The position numbers were made by a program, and so were the translations under genes. From Anthonomus grandis grandis (lineage: Eukaryota; Arthropoda; Insecta; Coleoptera; Curculionidae), in the NCBI RefSeq assembly GCF_022605725.1, contig NC_065557.1:28089256-28153255 (forward strand): a DNA stretch of 64,000 nt, read 5' to 3'. The notes under the pieces are model-generated. The model worked only from the letters and a program-made list of their open reading frames with translations, had not been told where the DNA came from and ran no database searches. Positions 32,824 to 42,503 of this stretch are shown piece by piece (the first letter of the stretch is position 1; each line of letters starts with the position of its first letter).

Positions 32824-33900
32824 TTATACCAGCTTGACAATTTTCCTAAATAAATAAAAATAATGACTAATTACAAAGTAGTGGGCCTTTGTGTGAAACC
32901 CACTGGTTGGATGCTTTACATCTACAGCAGCATTTGAAACCTCTGCTACATGGTAGCGAAGAATGCTTGCTACAAGCATTCTTGGCGTTCGGGTCTGTAG
33001 CAGGCGGAGGGGGGCGGCAACTGCGGCTGGTTGCTGAGCTGTGGTGGGTGCGGTGAGGCGGCTGTTGTCCTGGGTGCCCCAGGTGAATGGGCGGTCCCGT
33101 CTGGTAGATTTGGTCTTAAGAATCTGCTTCGGGTTCCGGGGGCATCCCAGGTAATTCGCGGTGTGCGGTCCTCCACAATTAGCGCATGTGGCTGGCAGAT
33201 CTCTGGGTTTGGTGCACTCGGCGGTTGCGTCAAGCTGGCCACGCATTTGTGTGCACCTAGCCTGGGCATGTCTATGGAGTTAGCACCTGTGGCACTGGAT
33301 CCTTATGGACTTGTTCCGCTGGGCTTTCACCCTGATCCTGACGCCTCTCAGCCCCGTTAACGAGAAGATCGATTTCTCGTCCCTCGGGAGCTGGGTCATG
33401 ACTAGCGGTTTGGGCTGGCTGTTTCGATTGTAATAGCGGGCTGCAGTGCGGGGGTGGAATCCCAGCTTTCTGAGATCCTCTAGAATGGTCTTGGCTGACC
33501 GGTGCTCGAAAGTTCCTAGGAGGACGATGTAGAGTCTTCCTTCCTTGAGCAGGGAGAAGGATTGAAATGACACTTTCGCCGAGTCCAGATAGTCCTGGGT
33601 AATTCTGTAGTCATCTATTGTCTGGGGGTGAATTTTGATGACATCACGTTTGTTGAAGACATGGCCATGGTGGACTCCGTTCGCTTGTAATGCGCCTGCT
33701 ACTTCTTCGAATTTGTGCTTCTCCCTTATAATGATAGAAGGAATCTTGGTCTTTGGTGGTGGCGGAACGGGCTCGGGTTGCTGGTTTCAAGTGGAGTGTT
33801 CCTAAACCCGGCCCTGGAAGTGGAGGTACTCTGGGCGGGATTCTTGGCTTTCCATTGCAAGACTTAAAAATTCTGTCGATTGATCATCCGACATCCCGCG
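32824..33900 (-). pseudogene. LINE ORF1 (gag-like, PRE_C2HC type), GC-rich
   Basis: Minus-strand blocks: SDDQSTEFLSLAMESQESRP near 33880, then PEPVPPPPKTKIPSIIIREK, HKFEEVAGALQANGVHHGHV and DVIKIHPQTIDDYRITQDYL (33760-33580), then SFQSFSLLKEGRLYIVLLGT, ILEDLRKLGFHPRTAARYYN, LVMTQLPRDEKSIFSLTGLR and IRIQCHRC (33573-33280). After a shift comes a knuckle, PATCANCGGPHTANYLGCPR (33246 on). This is the ORF1 of a Jockey-type LINE, an RNA-binding protein that coats the element transcript. At least two frameshifts are present. GC content and codon use differ strongly from the other elements, suggesting a different lineage or a more recent arrival. Confidence 0.75.
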
Positions 33901-33904
33901 GTAT

Positions 33905-34460
33905 ACTTCTATTTTATAATAAAGTTAAAGCTTTTTACTGTGTTCTGTTTAGTGCAAACGTTCCAAGTGCTTTCCAATGTCTAAGTCGAAGAGTAAATTG
34001 AAAGTAGAAGAGAAAGTCAGAGAGTGCTCTTCAACGAAAAAAGGCAAGAAAATTAAGTGTTAGGAGTCGTCATTCAATGGGAGAAGCTTAAAACTGAAAT
34101 CTTCTGAATTATTGTCCTTATGAATTTTGTTATTCTAAAAGTTATCCTCATCCTTCAGCAAATAAATTAACCTCTAAACGTCTGTAGACGACAGCAATAT
34201 ACTACAAAAACTATGAGAATATATATTAACGTATTTACATTTAAATACCAATTTTTTTTTCAGAATGTTTACGAGTCCATTTTTCCTTTAGTACTTAAGA
34301 TGTCATTCTTACCTTATTGCTTAGAGCTAACAAAAAGTCAAAATAATTAATATAACCAATAAAAAATTAAAACGTAAAATATTGCAAAACAGTAATGCGA
34401 TAAACGTAAACATAACGAACATTTATTTTTTTACTAAAAACGACATAAACTTAATATCAA
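33905..34460. other. AT-rich noncoding stretch
   Basis: No recognisable feature. Confidence 0.4.
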
Positions 34461-34465
34461 TTATT

Positions 34466-34722
34466 GATTTGTATTGTATTTGTATTGTATTTGTATTGTA
34501 TTTGTATTGTATTTGTATTGTATTTGTATTGTATTTGTATTGTATTTGTATTGTATTTGTATTGTATTTGTATTGTATTTGTATTGTATTTGTATTGTAT
34601 TTGTATTGTATTTGTATTGTATTTGTATTGTATTTGTATTGTATTTGTATTGTATTTGTATTGTATTTCTATTGTATTTGTATTTTATTTGTATTGTATT
34701 TGTATTGTATTTGTATTTGACT
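34466..34722 (+). repeat. 11-bp minisatellite (TTTGTATTGTA)n, about 23 copies
   Basis: A highly regular tandem array with unit TTTGTATTGTA. Only the last five or so units carry single substitutions (TTTCTATTGTA, TTTTATTTG). Because 11 is not a multiple of 3 and the unit has no stop in any phase, all three plus-strand frames are open and encode the same 11-residue repeat (VLYLYCICIVF). The open frames are therefore a by-product of the array. Confidence 0.97.
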
Positions 34723-34724
34723 AA

Positions 34725-37095
34725 AGCAACTTTTGTTTCTTGATGTTTGATATAAGTACGGGTTAGTAAGGTTAAGAAATTTATTTTTTTTAAGTAACTA
34801 TTAATTTTTTAAGTAATACTTAAAAAAATGGTACTTATGGTGTTTAATTCTTCTTATTAAAATCTGCCTGCTTTAAACCAAATCAAACATTTCTTTTGCC
34901 AAATATATGACTAAAAATACAAAACCTGTTTAATTCTACAGCTGTCAAACAAAAAATTTAATAATAGAAATGTGAAACAAAGAATTCTTTAAAAAATAAA
35001 GTCAAAAAGCTTTACTGAGAAAAAAATTAATATGGCGATTTAAGGCGGGCAGAAGTGTAGTTTAGAGTACTCTCAAACGACACTAACGGAAGGGTGTACA
35101 TTTTCCGATTTTTTATCCTCAAAGCTACCTATAAGTACCTATTTTTATAAATTAAATAAAATAGTTATAACCACTTCACCCCTTCACCAGTGTGGTTATT
35201 TCTGAAATTAAAAGAAATGTGGATGTCTATTTTATAATTCGCACAAAAATTTAATTTAAAAAAATGGAAATAAATATTAAAAGTAATAAATAAATACTAG
35301 CTTTAGTTTTTACTTTTATATTTATCATTGTACTTTTAGAATACATTTCTCGAACTGCACTGCACCTGAAAACAAGCGATAAAATATCTCGTTAGAAAAT
35401 GTTTATGCATAAGTTTTGCCATATGTTTTCCTCTATGCTAATATTTCGAGGCAAATTAGTATGGTATATATGGTATACGTATTAATTGTACTGAACTATG
35501 AGCCTACATATTCTATTTTAAGTTTCTGTTGTTTGTACCAGTACCAAAGGATGTTGTTTATACCAGTAATTTAAATTAGAAAAACTTTAGCTTAAAAGTA
35601 TTTAATTCAAAGTCAAATATGAATAGTATTTATTTATATAGGTAATATTAGAGGGATTTTGCCCAGAGCGTAGAGATAAGAGAGGGACGTGTGGCGAATG
35701 GCTCCTACATGTTGAGGAAGCTAATCGTTGCTTATAACATAGATACACACTAAAAATAATTCCCAACGTATATATTAATTTGGGTTAAGAAGAAGAAATT
35801 ATGCTATGAGGAAAAAAAAACGAAAAAAAAAGATTAATGTTATTTGATACTTAAGGCAAAATTAAGAGTGAGAAAAATGCGTAGCAGATTTAAAAAAAAA
35901 ATACTCTACTGTGTATTTTAATTCATTTAAAGAACTAGACATATAAATATTTTTCAAAATAATCTTGATTTTATGCAAGTCTAGTATAGTCGAAGAAAAC
36001 TGCATTCTATATTTATATAAATGTTCATGTTCTAACAACATACTAATAAATAGAGCTGAGAATAAATGCAATTTTCCAAATATCCTATTGTATATGTTTA
36101 TTTATACCTCACAAACAAAAATGTTTTTGTTTCTTAACATACCTGCTATTAACCTTAAGAACTACATACAGCATAATTACTCTTTTAGTCTCTGAGTATG
36201 TTTCAGAAATTGGGAAATAATCTGGCATGTGGTTAAGGGTATTCTTATTTAACATTAATTCAAAATAAAATAAAATCAAATAAAACAAAATAAAGTAAAA
36301 TAAAATCAACTAAAACAATGCTTTACTGATTTACTGATATTTCACTTACGTTACACGCCAATGATGTCTAGTCATCAATTTTCAAAGTGTCATTTTGAAA
36401 TAACTCATCTTAACTAAATTTCGCGAACAGAATTTCTTTTCACATTTCTTCAAAAAAAATCTTTTGCTTCTTCATCATTTGTGGTTTTTAAAGGGTTAAT
36501 GCGCTTAACGACTGCAAGTTTTTTTTTTAAATATTAATTTACACCAAAAAATCGAAATAGTAATAACATGCTAACAATCATATTTAAGTTTTAAATTTTA
36601 ACCAAAAGGTTAGTAAAAAGTTCTTAACGAGCACAAAGATATTTAAAAAACAACATATTTATTAGTTTAAATTCTTTGTAGTTTCTCAAATTAGATTTTT
36701 CTTCGAAAATAAGAATACTACTTTTATAATTTTTTTAAATTATAAATTAAAGATAAAAGAACACGAAATCTTATTTAGAAATTGTAAATTTTTTTTAAAA
36801 GCAAATCCAGTTAAACGACGAAAATAAAATTAACATTTTTACTCCAGTATCCAATCCTAGCGGTTAAATTCCGATATTTCAAAACAGCTAATTTTCCACA
36901 ATAGTTCATATCCATTTTATAGGCAATTTTTTTCCAAATATCTATTCCTTATGGTTGTCAATATACAGACTTTCATTTCACAATGAATCACCCATAATAA
37001 CTTCTTCTAACAAAAAACACGTGCATCTAGATATACATGGGGACATTTAATTTTATATTTGACAAAGTTCGGTCAATCACCTTCTCACCTCCAGC
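34725..37095. other. AT-rich noncoding stretch
   Basis: No genes recognised. Small structures: a near-palindrome at about 35052-35083 (AGTGTAGTTTAGAGT with its imperfect complement), an 8-bp perfect stem ATAACCAC/GTGGTTAT at about 35165-35200, and a degenerate AAAAT-type repeat at about 36255-36315. Confidence 0.4.
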
Positions 37096-37098
37096 TAA

Positions 37099-37100
37099 CA

Positions 37101-37131
<31 letters not shown>
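37099..37131. repeat. (TAAA)n microsatellite, tail of the LINE to the right
   Basis: Eight uninterrupted TAAA units followed by TAAGTC. On the minus strand this is the 3'-terminal (TTTA)n tail of the LINE whose RT ends at 37375. It differs from the ATT tails of the CR1-type copies, so it marks another LINE family. Confidence 0.85.
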
Positions 37132-37374
37132 GTCTTTATTTCCAACGGTCACCCACTTACAGGAAATGCAGAAAAAAAAATACAAATCAAAACAATAATA
37201 ACAGAATAAAAATTAAATGCAAAAAAACAAAGTAGTAAAGTGAAACAGTTAAAACTAATTTAAAGAATAAACAAAAAGAAAAGAAAAATAAAAAAAAGAA
37301 CTCAACAAACCTTTATGCCACACTTCTAAATAACAAACAGCATTAGACAGGTACTTACAGGTTGTAATACTAGG

Positions 37375-38709
37375 TTATTGATTGAGTAGCCTCAGCACAG
37401 AAGATAGCGTATCAACAAATAGATCTATGTTGTAGTTACAAAGCGTATTAAACAAATTACATATGTAAAAAATCGGAGCTCTCTTGAAAATATTATTTAA
37501 TGCTCTGTTGCAATAAAAAGTGCGAGAATTTCTGGAGTTTATCCTTGGGACAATGTACCGAATCTGATTTAAGAGTGAAATGCAGTCTATTTTGTTGTTT
37601 ACTAGCTTATATAAGAAAGTTATAGCCGTTGTCACACGACGATCGAGTAAGGTTTTCATATTGAACCGTCCAAGCATGACATTTTGGCAAGTGCCTCTGG
37701 CTGGATAAACGCCATCTTCCCTATAGTGCAAATACTTTATAAACCTGCGTTGTATATATTCAACGTTTTTGATTTCAGTTTCATATATTGGATGCCATAT
37801 AAGTGACGCATACTCGAGTCTTGAGCGTACAAAAGATTGATATAATAATAGTACCACGCTGGTATCGTTAAAATTACGACAATTTCTAATAATAAACCCC
37901 AAAGACCTGGATGATGATAGTACAATATTCTGAATGTGGCTTTTAAAGTCAAAATTTTCATCAAACGTTACACCCAAATCCTTGATTTCATGGCATCTTG
38001 TTAAAGGAAGATTCTGTATATGGTAATCATATTGTATAGAAGTTTTATTTCTACAATAGGAAACAAGAAAACATTTTGATACATTAAGAAAAAGTCTGTT
38101 ATTCTGACACCAGCTATTAATACTATTTAATACTTCTTGAAGATGTTGGCAGTCGGCTAAACAGTTAATTTTAGTGTAAATTTTCAGATCGTCGGCAAAA
38201 AGCAATTTATAACAAGAGATGATTGATGCGAGATCGTTAATAAACAATATAAACAACAAAGGACCCAAATTTGCTCCCTGGGGAACTCCAGATTTCACTA
38301 TATATTGAGAAGAACGAAAGCCGTCGATCTCGACAAACTGCCTACGCCCATTGAGATACGAGGAAAGAAAACTTAACAGACCTGTGGAACAGCCCAGATA
38401 ATCCAGTTTTTTTAATAAAATTCTGAGATCTACCTGATCAAACGCCTTCTGAAAGTCCATGTAAAGGACATCTACCTGACCTCTAGCATTAAGCGCCTGA
38501 CACACATATTCAGAAAGACAGCTCAGGTTTGTGACACATGATCTCTGCTCCACAAACCCGTGCTGATCGATAGAGATGAAAGATTTAACTTGATTGTACA
38601 GTTGTTTATGAATACAAATTTCAAAGAGCTTGGAAAAATTGCATAAAATAGATATAGGTCTATAATTTCGAAGCTCCGACTTATCGCCCTTTTTAAAGAT
38701 TGAAGAACA
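37375..38709 (-). CDS. LINE reverse transcriptase, 5'-truncated but open
   Basis: A continuous minus-strand frame of 444 residues, with no disabling mutation from the 5' truncation point to the stop. The upstream end is cut at FKKGDKSELRNYRPISILC, so there is no genuine initiator; the first Met is at 38553. RT motifs: DQHGFVEQRSC, VLYMDFQKAFDQVDLRILLK (block A), SGVPQGANLGPLLFILFIND, KLLFADDLKIYTKINC (catalytic ADD), IKDLGVTFDENFDFKSHIQN, and the C-terminal RRFIKYLHYREDGVYPARGT. The endonuclease and ORF1 are absent. An intact frame next to a clean tail suggests a young insertion compared with every other element here. Without its promoter and start it is unlikely to be expressed. Confidence 0.9.
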   Translation of the reverse strand, partial: CSSIFKKGDKSELRNYRPISILCNFSKLFEICIHKQLYNQVKSFISIDQHGFVEQRSCVTNLSCLSEYVCQALNARGQVDVLYMDFQKAFDQVDLRILLKKLDYLGCSTGLLSFLSSYLNGRRQFVEIDGFRSSQYIVKSGVPQGANLGPLLFILFINDLASIISCYKLLFADDLKIYTKINCLADCQHLQEVLNSINSWCQNNRLFLNVSKCFLVSYCRNKTSIQYDYHIQNLPLTRCHEIKDLGVTFDENFDFKSHIQNIVLSSSRSLGFIIRNCRNFNDTSVVLLLYQSFVRSRLEYASLIWHPIYETEIKNVEYIQRRFIKYLHYREDGVYPARGTCQNVMLGRFNMKTLLDRRVTTAITFLYKLVNNKIDCISLLNQIRYIVPRINSRNSRTFYCNRALNNIFKRAPIFYICNLFNTLCNYNIDLFVDTLSSVLRLLNQ

Positions 38710-38899
38710 TCACTTTCTTATGTCAAATAAGAACCCCCATCGTATGATACATGATTGTAAGCAGCATTAAAATGTCTATTTAACAATGTCAAAAAAAATA
38801 AATCGGTTGACCTACCAGCGAATAGTAAGCTAAAATTTCTGGTAGTAATAAATCTTTTATCAACGTCGTACTTTGGTATGTCAAATGGCTATCCTATAA

Positions 38900-39200
38900 T
38901 GTGATATATAATTTTAAAGGGCGTTCAATCACCTAACGGTGTATAAAGGAATTAAATTTATAGACTTATAAACAGTAACGGTGTAAAAAGGGGTTTAAAA
39001 AATAAACAATTTAATCAGTTTACAAAAATTATTTTATTAACTAGTCAAAATGGGCTCCGTTATTCGCGAGACAATAACAAAGTCTGTACTGGGAATCTAA
39101 AATTACGATTCGCCATGATTACTCGATATGACTGATTCTACATAACATTTTCAATCGTAAGTGCCTTGCGAATTGCCTAGTTTTTAATGATTTGTTGACG
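38900..39200 (-). pseudogene. Mariner transposase C-terminal remnant
   Basis: The minus strand near 39190-39040 gives IRKALTIENVM, a stop, NQSYRVIM, and in another frame CLANNGAHFD followed by a stop. RCxxCxxxxGxHFE-type endings are typical of mariner transposase C-termini. The following AT-rich tail (TTTACACCGTTACTG) could be the 3' end of the element. Evidence is thin. Confidence 0.45.
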
Positions 39201-39299
39201 ACACGCTTGGGTATATCGTATGCTCCAGACGATATAGCTTCTTCCTTATTTAATACGTGCAAAATGTGTCAGCATCCTTTCTTAAATCTATTTGCTTCA

Positions 39300-39760
39300 T
39301 CGACTGTCTACCAATAGTCTTACTAGGTTTTTTATTAGTATATCAAGAAGCTTTCTTAAACACAACAACTAATGTAATTCGACCCTATTTTCTACAACTT
39401 TCTGTTAATAATAGAGGCAGAGTAAGTAAAGTTACCATTGAATGGGCCGTTTTACTATGTCAAGATTTTATATCACCAATTGTTACCAAAGAAGCATTAG
39501 ACAAGATTTTAAATTCGGAACTAGCGAAACTACTGCACGTCGTTGGATCTATAAAATTACGGAAATTATTGACAATCACCTTGCTGATCGATTCATTAAT
39601 TTTTCAAATATAAGAGATGAGAGATAAATTATTAAATAAACATTTATGAAGAGATCCAATTTACCTGGTGTAATAGGTCCTATTGATTGCACCTATGTGG
39701 CCATATTGAATTCAAAAGTGGATGAACACAACAAGTTTTTGTAGTTTTCCATGAGTGCAA
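39300..39760 (+). pseudogene. PIF/Harbinger transposase N-terminal half (second family)
   Basis: Plus-strand blocks: RFYITNCYQRSIRQDFKFGT, then SETTARRWIYKITEIIDNHL and ADRFINFSNI (39442-39600), then SNLPGVIGPIDCTYVAILNS and KVDEHNKFL before a stop near 39742. The IGPIDCTYVAI segment contains the first catalytic Asp of HARBI1-like nucleases. The second Asp and the Glu are missing. An upstream block (39300-39430) is probably the N-terminus in another frame. This copy is more diverged from the copies at 5.4 and 53 kb than they are from the family consensus. Confidence 0.75.
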
Positions 39761-39997
39761 TTGTTGGGGCGGACCACTTTTTCATGATCGACTGGGTGAA
39801 AATATCTTATCGATATCGTGAATTTAACTTCAGGGAAGATACGTTTAAGTTTCAGTTTTTTTTACGACGAAGTAAAGCAAAACAAACCGGTTTTACCTTG
39901 AATTAATTGATTTATTACAACGAATAAATATTAAAGTGGACTATATGATGTTAAAATCAATTACAAAATTTAAGACCCAAGGCGAGAAAATAATAAA

Positions 39998-40507
39998 GGT
40001 TACAGAAGTAAAAGTCCGTTCGCGACAAAATCTAGCGAGCACGATCGAGCGTCTCTCTGCACAAGTAGTAGGCTAAGAATATGAATAATAAAAAAGTCAG
40101 TAAAGGAACCGACCGGTCCTGATCGCGGCTCCTGATTGGCCGATACACACGTAAACACAAGTTCTATAAATAGATTGCCGAACGGACTGTCTCATAGACA
40201 TATAAATAAGGGGAGACAACACGTTTCATTCATAAATTCGGTTTGTTGACGATCAAGCATGTCTTTATGCTTTAACGTAAGCGGAACAGAGACAGAGAAG
40301 AGAGAGACCGCCAGAAAACCGTCAACATCGCATCAAACGATTCACGTATCTACGAGTGCAATCAGATGCGCCCGCCATATGAGCCGGCGATATTGGCTTC
40401 TCCGTCTGTCACTAATAAAAGGAGAAAGACGTAATGACATCATCTGGCAGTCCAAAAATATTTCATATCAGTCGGCTATATTTCGTCGGCGTCGCCCAGT
40501 GGCGTAA
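39998..40507 (+). promoter_or_regulatory. LTR-like promoter region and short open frame
   Basis: A TATA-type core at 40198-40211 (CATATAAATAAGG) sits within CATAGACATATAAATAAGGG. It has an inverted CCAAT (GATTGG) 60 bp upstream and a possible arthropod initiator (TTTCATTC) about 25 bp downstream. The same CATAGACATATAAATAAGGA block occurs on the minus strand at about 42308-42330 in the BEL 3' LTR, so this is probably a diverged solo LTR in the opposite orientation. A GC-richer 82-codon frame (40259-40507) follows the core with a GTAAGC donor after six codons. I do not recognise its product. Confidence 0.45.
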
Positions 40508-40509
40508 CC

Positions 40510-41110
40510 GTTAAAAAAATTAAAAATTGGTGTAATCAAAAATATTTATATTAAAATATTTTATGAAATTAATTAGCGATGGTAAAGATTGTAGATATCT
40601 TTTTCTTATTTAGTTACATACGAAACATTAAAAAAATTTACGTATATTACCCGGTTGGTTATAATACATAGGTACATAATTATTATATTCTTAAAAATGT
40701 TTAGTTTATTGAAGCCTTTTTGTATCTTTAATATTTTGGATATTTATTAACAAAAACATGCCACTTGCCATTACCATTTTGTTATTTGTTGTATTTTTAG
40801 TTTAATGGATTTTTTGTTAAAAATCTGTCATTATATGATAGATTTTTACGATTACAAAAAAAAATAGCTACGGCAAATATATTTGATTGCTATAAAGACA
40901 GAATCTTAATAGATGCTTTGTTAAGAAAATTAGACGTTCAATTACATACATATTTACATATCTCATCACGTGACATGCGATATAACATATTTAAAGCTAT
41001 TCGTTTAAAGGCGTCTAAAAGTTATTACTAATAAGATTTTATTATTATAGGTCAGAATATCTTAAAGATCCAAACCGGAATATAAAAAAATAAAATACAA
41101 TTTGTACTGT
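40510..41110. other. AT-rich noncoding stretch
   Basis: No recognisable coding or repeat feature. Confidence 0.4.
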
Positions 41111-41141
41111 AACATTTTATTTTCTACTTAAAATATACAAA

Positions 41142-41967
41142 TTATGAAGCACGTAAAAACGAAAATATAAATTTAGGCAACTTACTAAAACAAAAAGAAA
41201 TAAACAAACTTGCTTATGTTAGTATACTTATGTACAGGCAGGGGCTTTAAATGGAATGGTGCCTAATATGGCCCATTGGCTTACCAAAAACGTTTAAAAT
41301 CGTATTTTAAAAAAACTAAATTTCAGAGCCATAATAGGCATTTTTCCATTTAAAGTACCAACCCTGTATTTATAACATAGTAATAACCGAAGCCATACTT
41401 ACGAATTAAAAGATTCAATATTTGGAAGACTACTTGGGTTAGTATTATCTTCGACAGCATTGGAAAAAGTTTCCCAATCAGCACTAAAAATTAAAATATT
41501 TATATAAAATAAAAAAAATTTTATATAAAATAAAATATAAAATGTCATGTATACCAAGTATAAACAATTTTGACAATCTAGTGCAATATGGAATTACTTA
41601 ATAACAATAATTAATATTTTACCAAGAATTAGGGTAATATAAGTAGGAATATCAATGAAATTAAATAAAGGTTGATGTTAACTTAAAAAGTCATGAATCA
41701 TAAAAAATATTCATTATTTACATAAAGAGCTATTTACTAAGTATATACCCTTGAAATATGTTTTTTTTTAATCATTATAAATTATATAGCTTATAATTGG
41801 CAATACTAAAGTGTTAAATTTCATGTAAATTTCTCATTTTTAAAATTCAATAAATAAAGATCAGTTGGTAGGCACGTCACTGTTACGGCATTGAGAAAAA
41901 AAGATAATGGGGACGAACGGGATTTCACTTACCTCCGAAATATAAGTTTTGGATCAGAATAGTCCAT
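41142..41967 (-). CDS. Candidate three-exon small gene (52 residues), product unknown
   Basis: Exon 1 (41967-41933) starts with MDYSDPKLIFR and ends at a consensus donor, GAG|GTAAGT. Exon 2 (41483-41403) follows an acceptor TTTTTAG, reads ADWETFSNAVEDNTNPSSLP then NIESFNS, and ends at GTAAGT. Exon 3 (41184-41142) follows TTTTTGTTTTAG, reads KLPKFIFSFLRAS and stops. All three phases fit (35+81+43 nt = 53 codons with stop), and an AATAAA-type signal follows near 41115. Exon 2 lacks any stop in the joined frame. The product is acidic in the middle and has no recognised domain. It starts just downstream of the BEL 3' LTR, which could serve as its promoter. It could also be part of a larger alternatively spliced gene, or a chance arrangement. 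Confidence 0.45.
41235..41366. mobile_element. TA-flanked MITE, 132 bp, in intron 2 of the candidate gene
   Basis: Terminal inverted repeats of about 40 bp: CAGGCAGGGGCTTTAAATGG at the left and, on the minus strand from the right end, CAGGGTTGGTACTTTAAATG. Both continue into GCCTAATATGGCCC / GCCTATTATGGCTC. It is flanked by TA on both sides (41233-41234 and 41367-41368), as after Tc1/mariner-type insertion. It is noncoding. Confidence 0.85.
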
Positions 41968-42039
41968 TTTTTTGCAAACTACCACTGCCGAACCATCACA
42001 AATTGTTTTTCAATCGTTTTTTTAATATAAAAATGTCAA

Positions 42040-42422
42040 ATATCACGAAAAAACACTAAAAGGGAAACAAAACACAAAGCAACACTGCAACTCCAAACAT
42101 GAATGAAACCCTAAATTTTATTACGAAGGGGAGGAGTGACGACCGCGCTATGTTGTCAAGTCTATCTAGAAGAATATCTGTAAACGAAATATTGATCGAC
42201 GTTTTAGAGTACCGCGTAAATGGATACTAGGACGTTTTTAGAAGGCGGGCAACGTTGCTTTGTTGCTAAAAAGATGTATGTGCGGCCGAAAATGTAAACA
42301 GTTGCGTCTCTCCTTATTTATATGTCTATGGACTGTCTGGTGATTTTCGCGCCGGGGCCAAATATTTATTTTATTAGAAATTAAAGCGGGTGCGTTTATT
42401 ACGTAAGGTTTTCTCGTAACAT
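42040..42422 (-). mobile_element. BEL/Pao 3' LTR
   Basis: Read on the minus strand, the LTR begins TGTTACGAGAAAACC at 42422 directly after a purine-rich tract (AAGGGCGGCGGTA), the expected second-strand primer site. It holds a TATA core (CATATAAATAAGG) at about 42315 and an AATAAA-like signal near 42118. The inner end is not certain; I place it near TTTGACA at about 42040. No second LTR is present because the 5' end of the element is missing. Confidence 0.6.
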
Positions 42423-42503
42423 ACCGCCGCCCTTGAAATGACCGAGTTAAGAAAAGCGAAAGAGTTTCAATAAATAAAAGGTCACTGCAAAAAAATAGAA
42501 ATT

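Noticed and set aside
33031..33360. 109-codon plus-strand frame in the GC-rich region
   Set aside because: It is antisense to the LINE ORF1 knuckle region. GC-rich DNA has few stops by chance.
34382..34743. Three overlapping long plus-strand frames encoding VLYLYCICIVF repeats
   Set aside because: They arise because the 11-bp tandem unit lacks stops in every phase. No start context or non-repeat domain is present.
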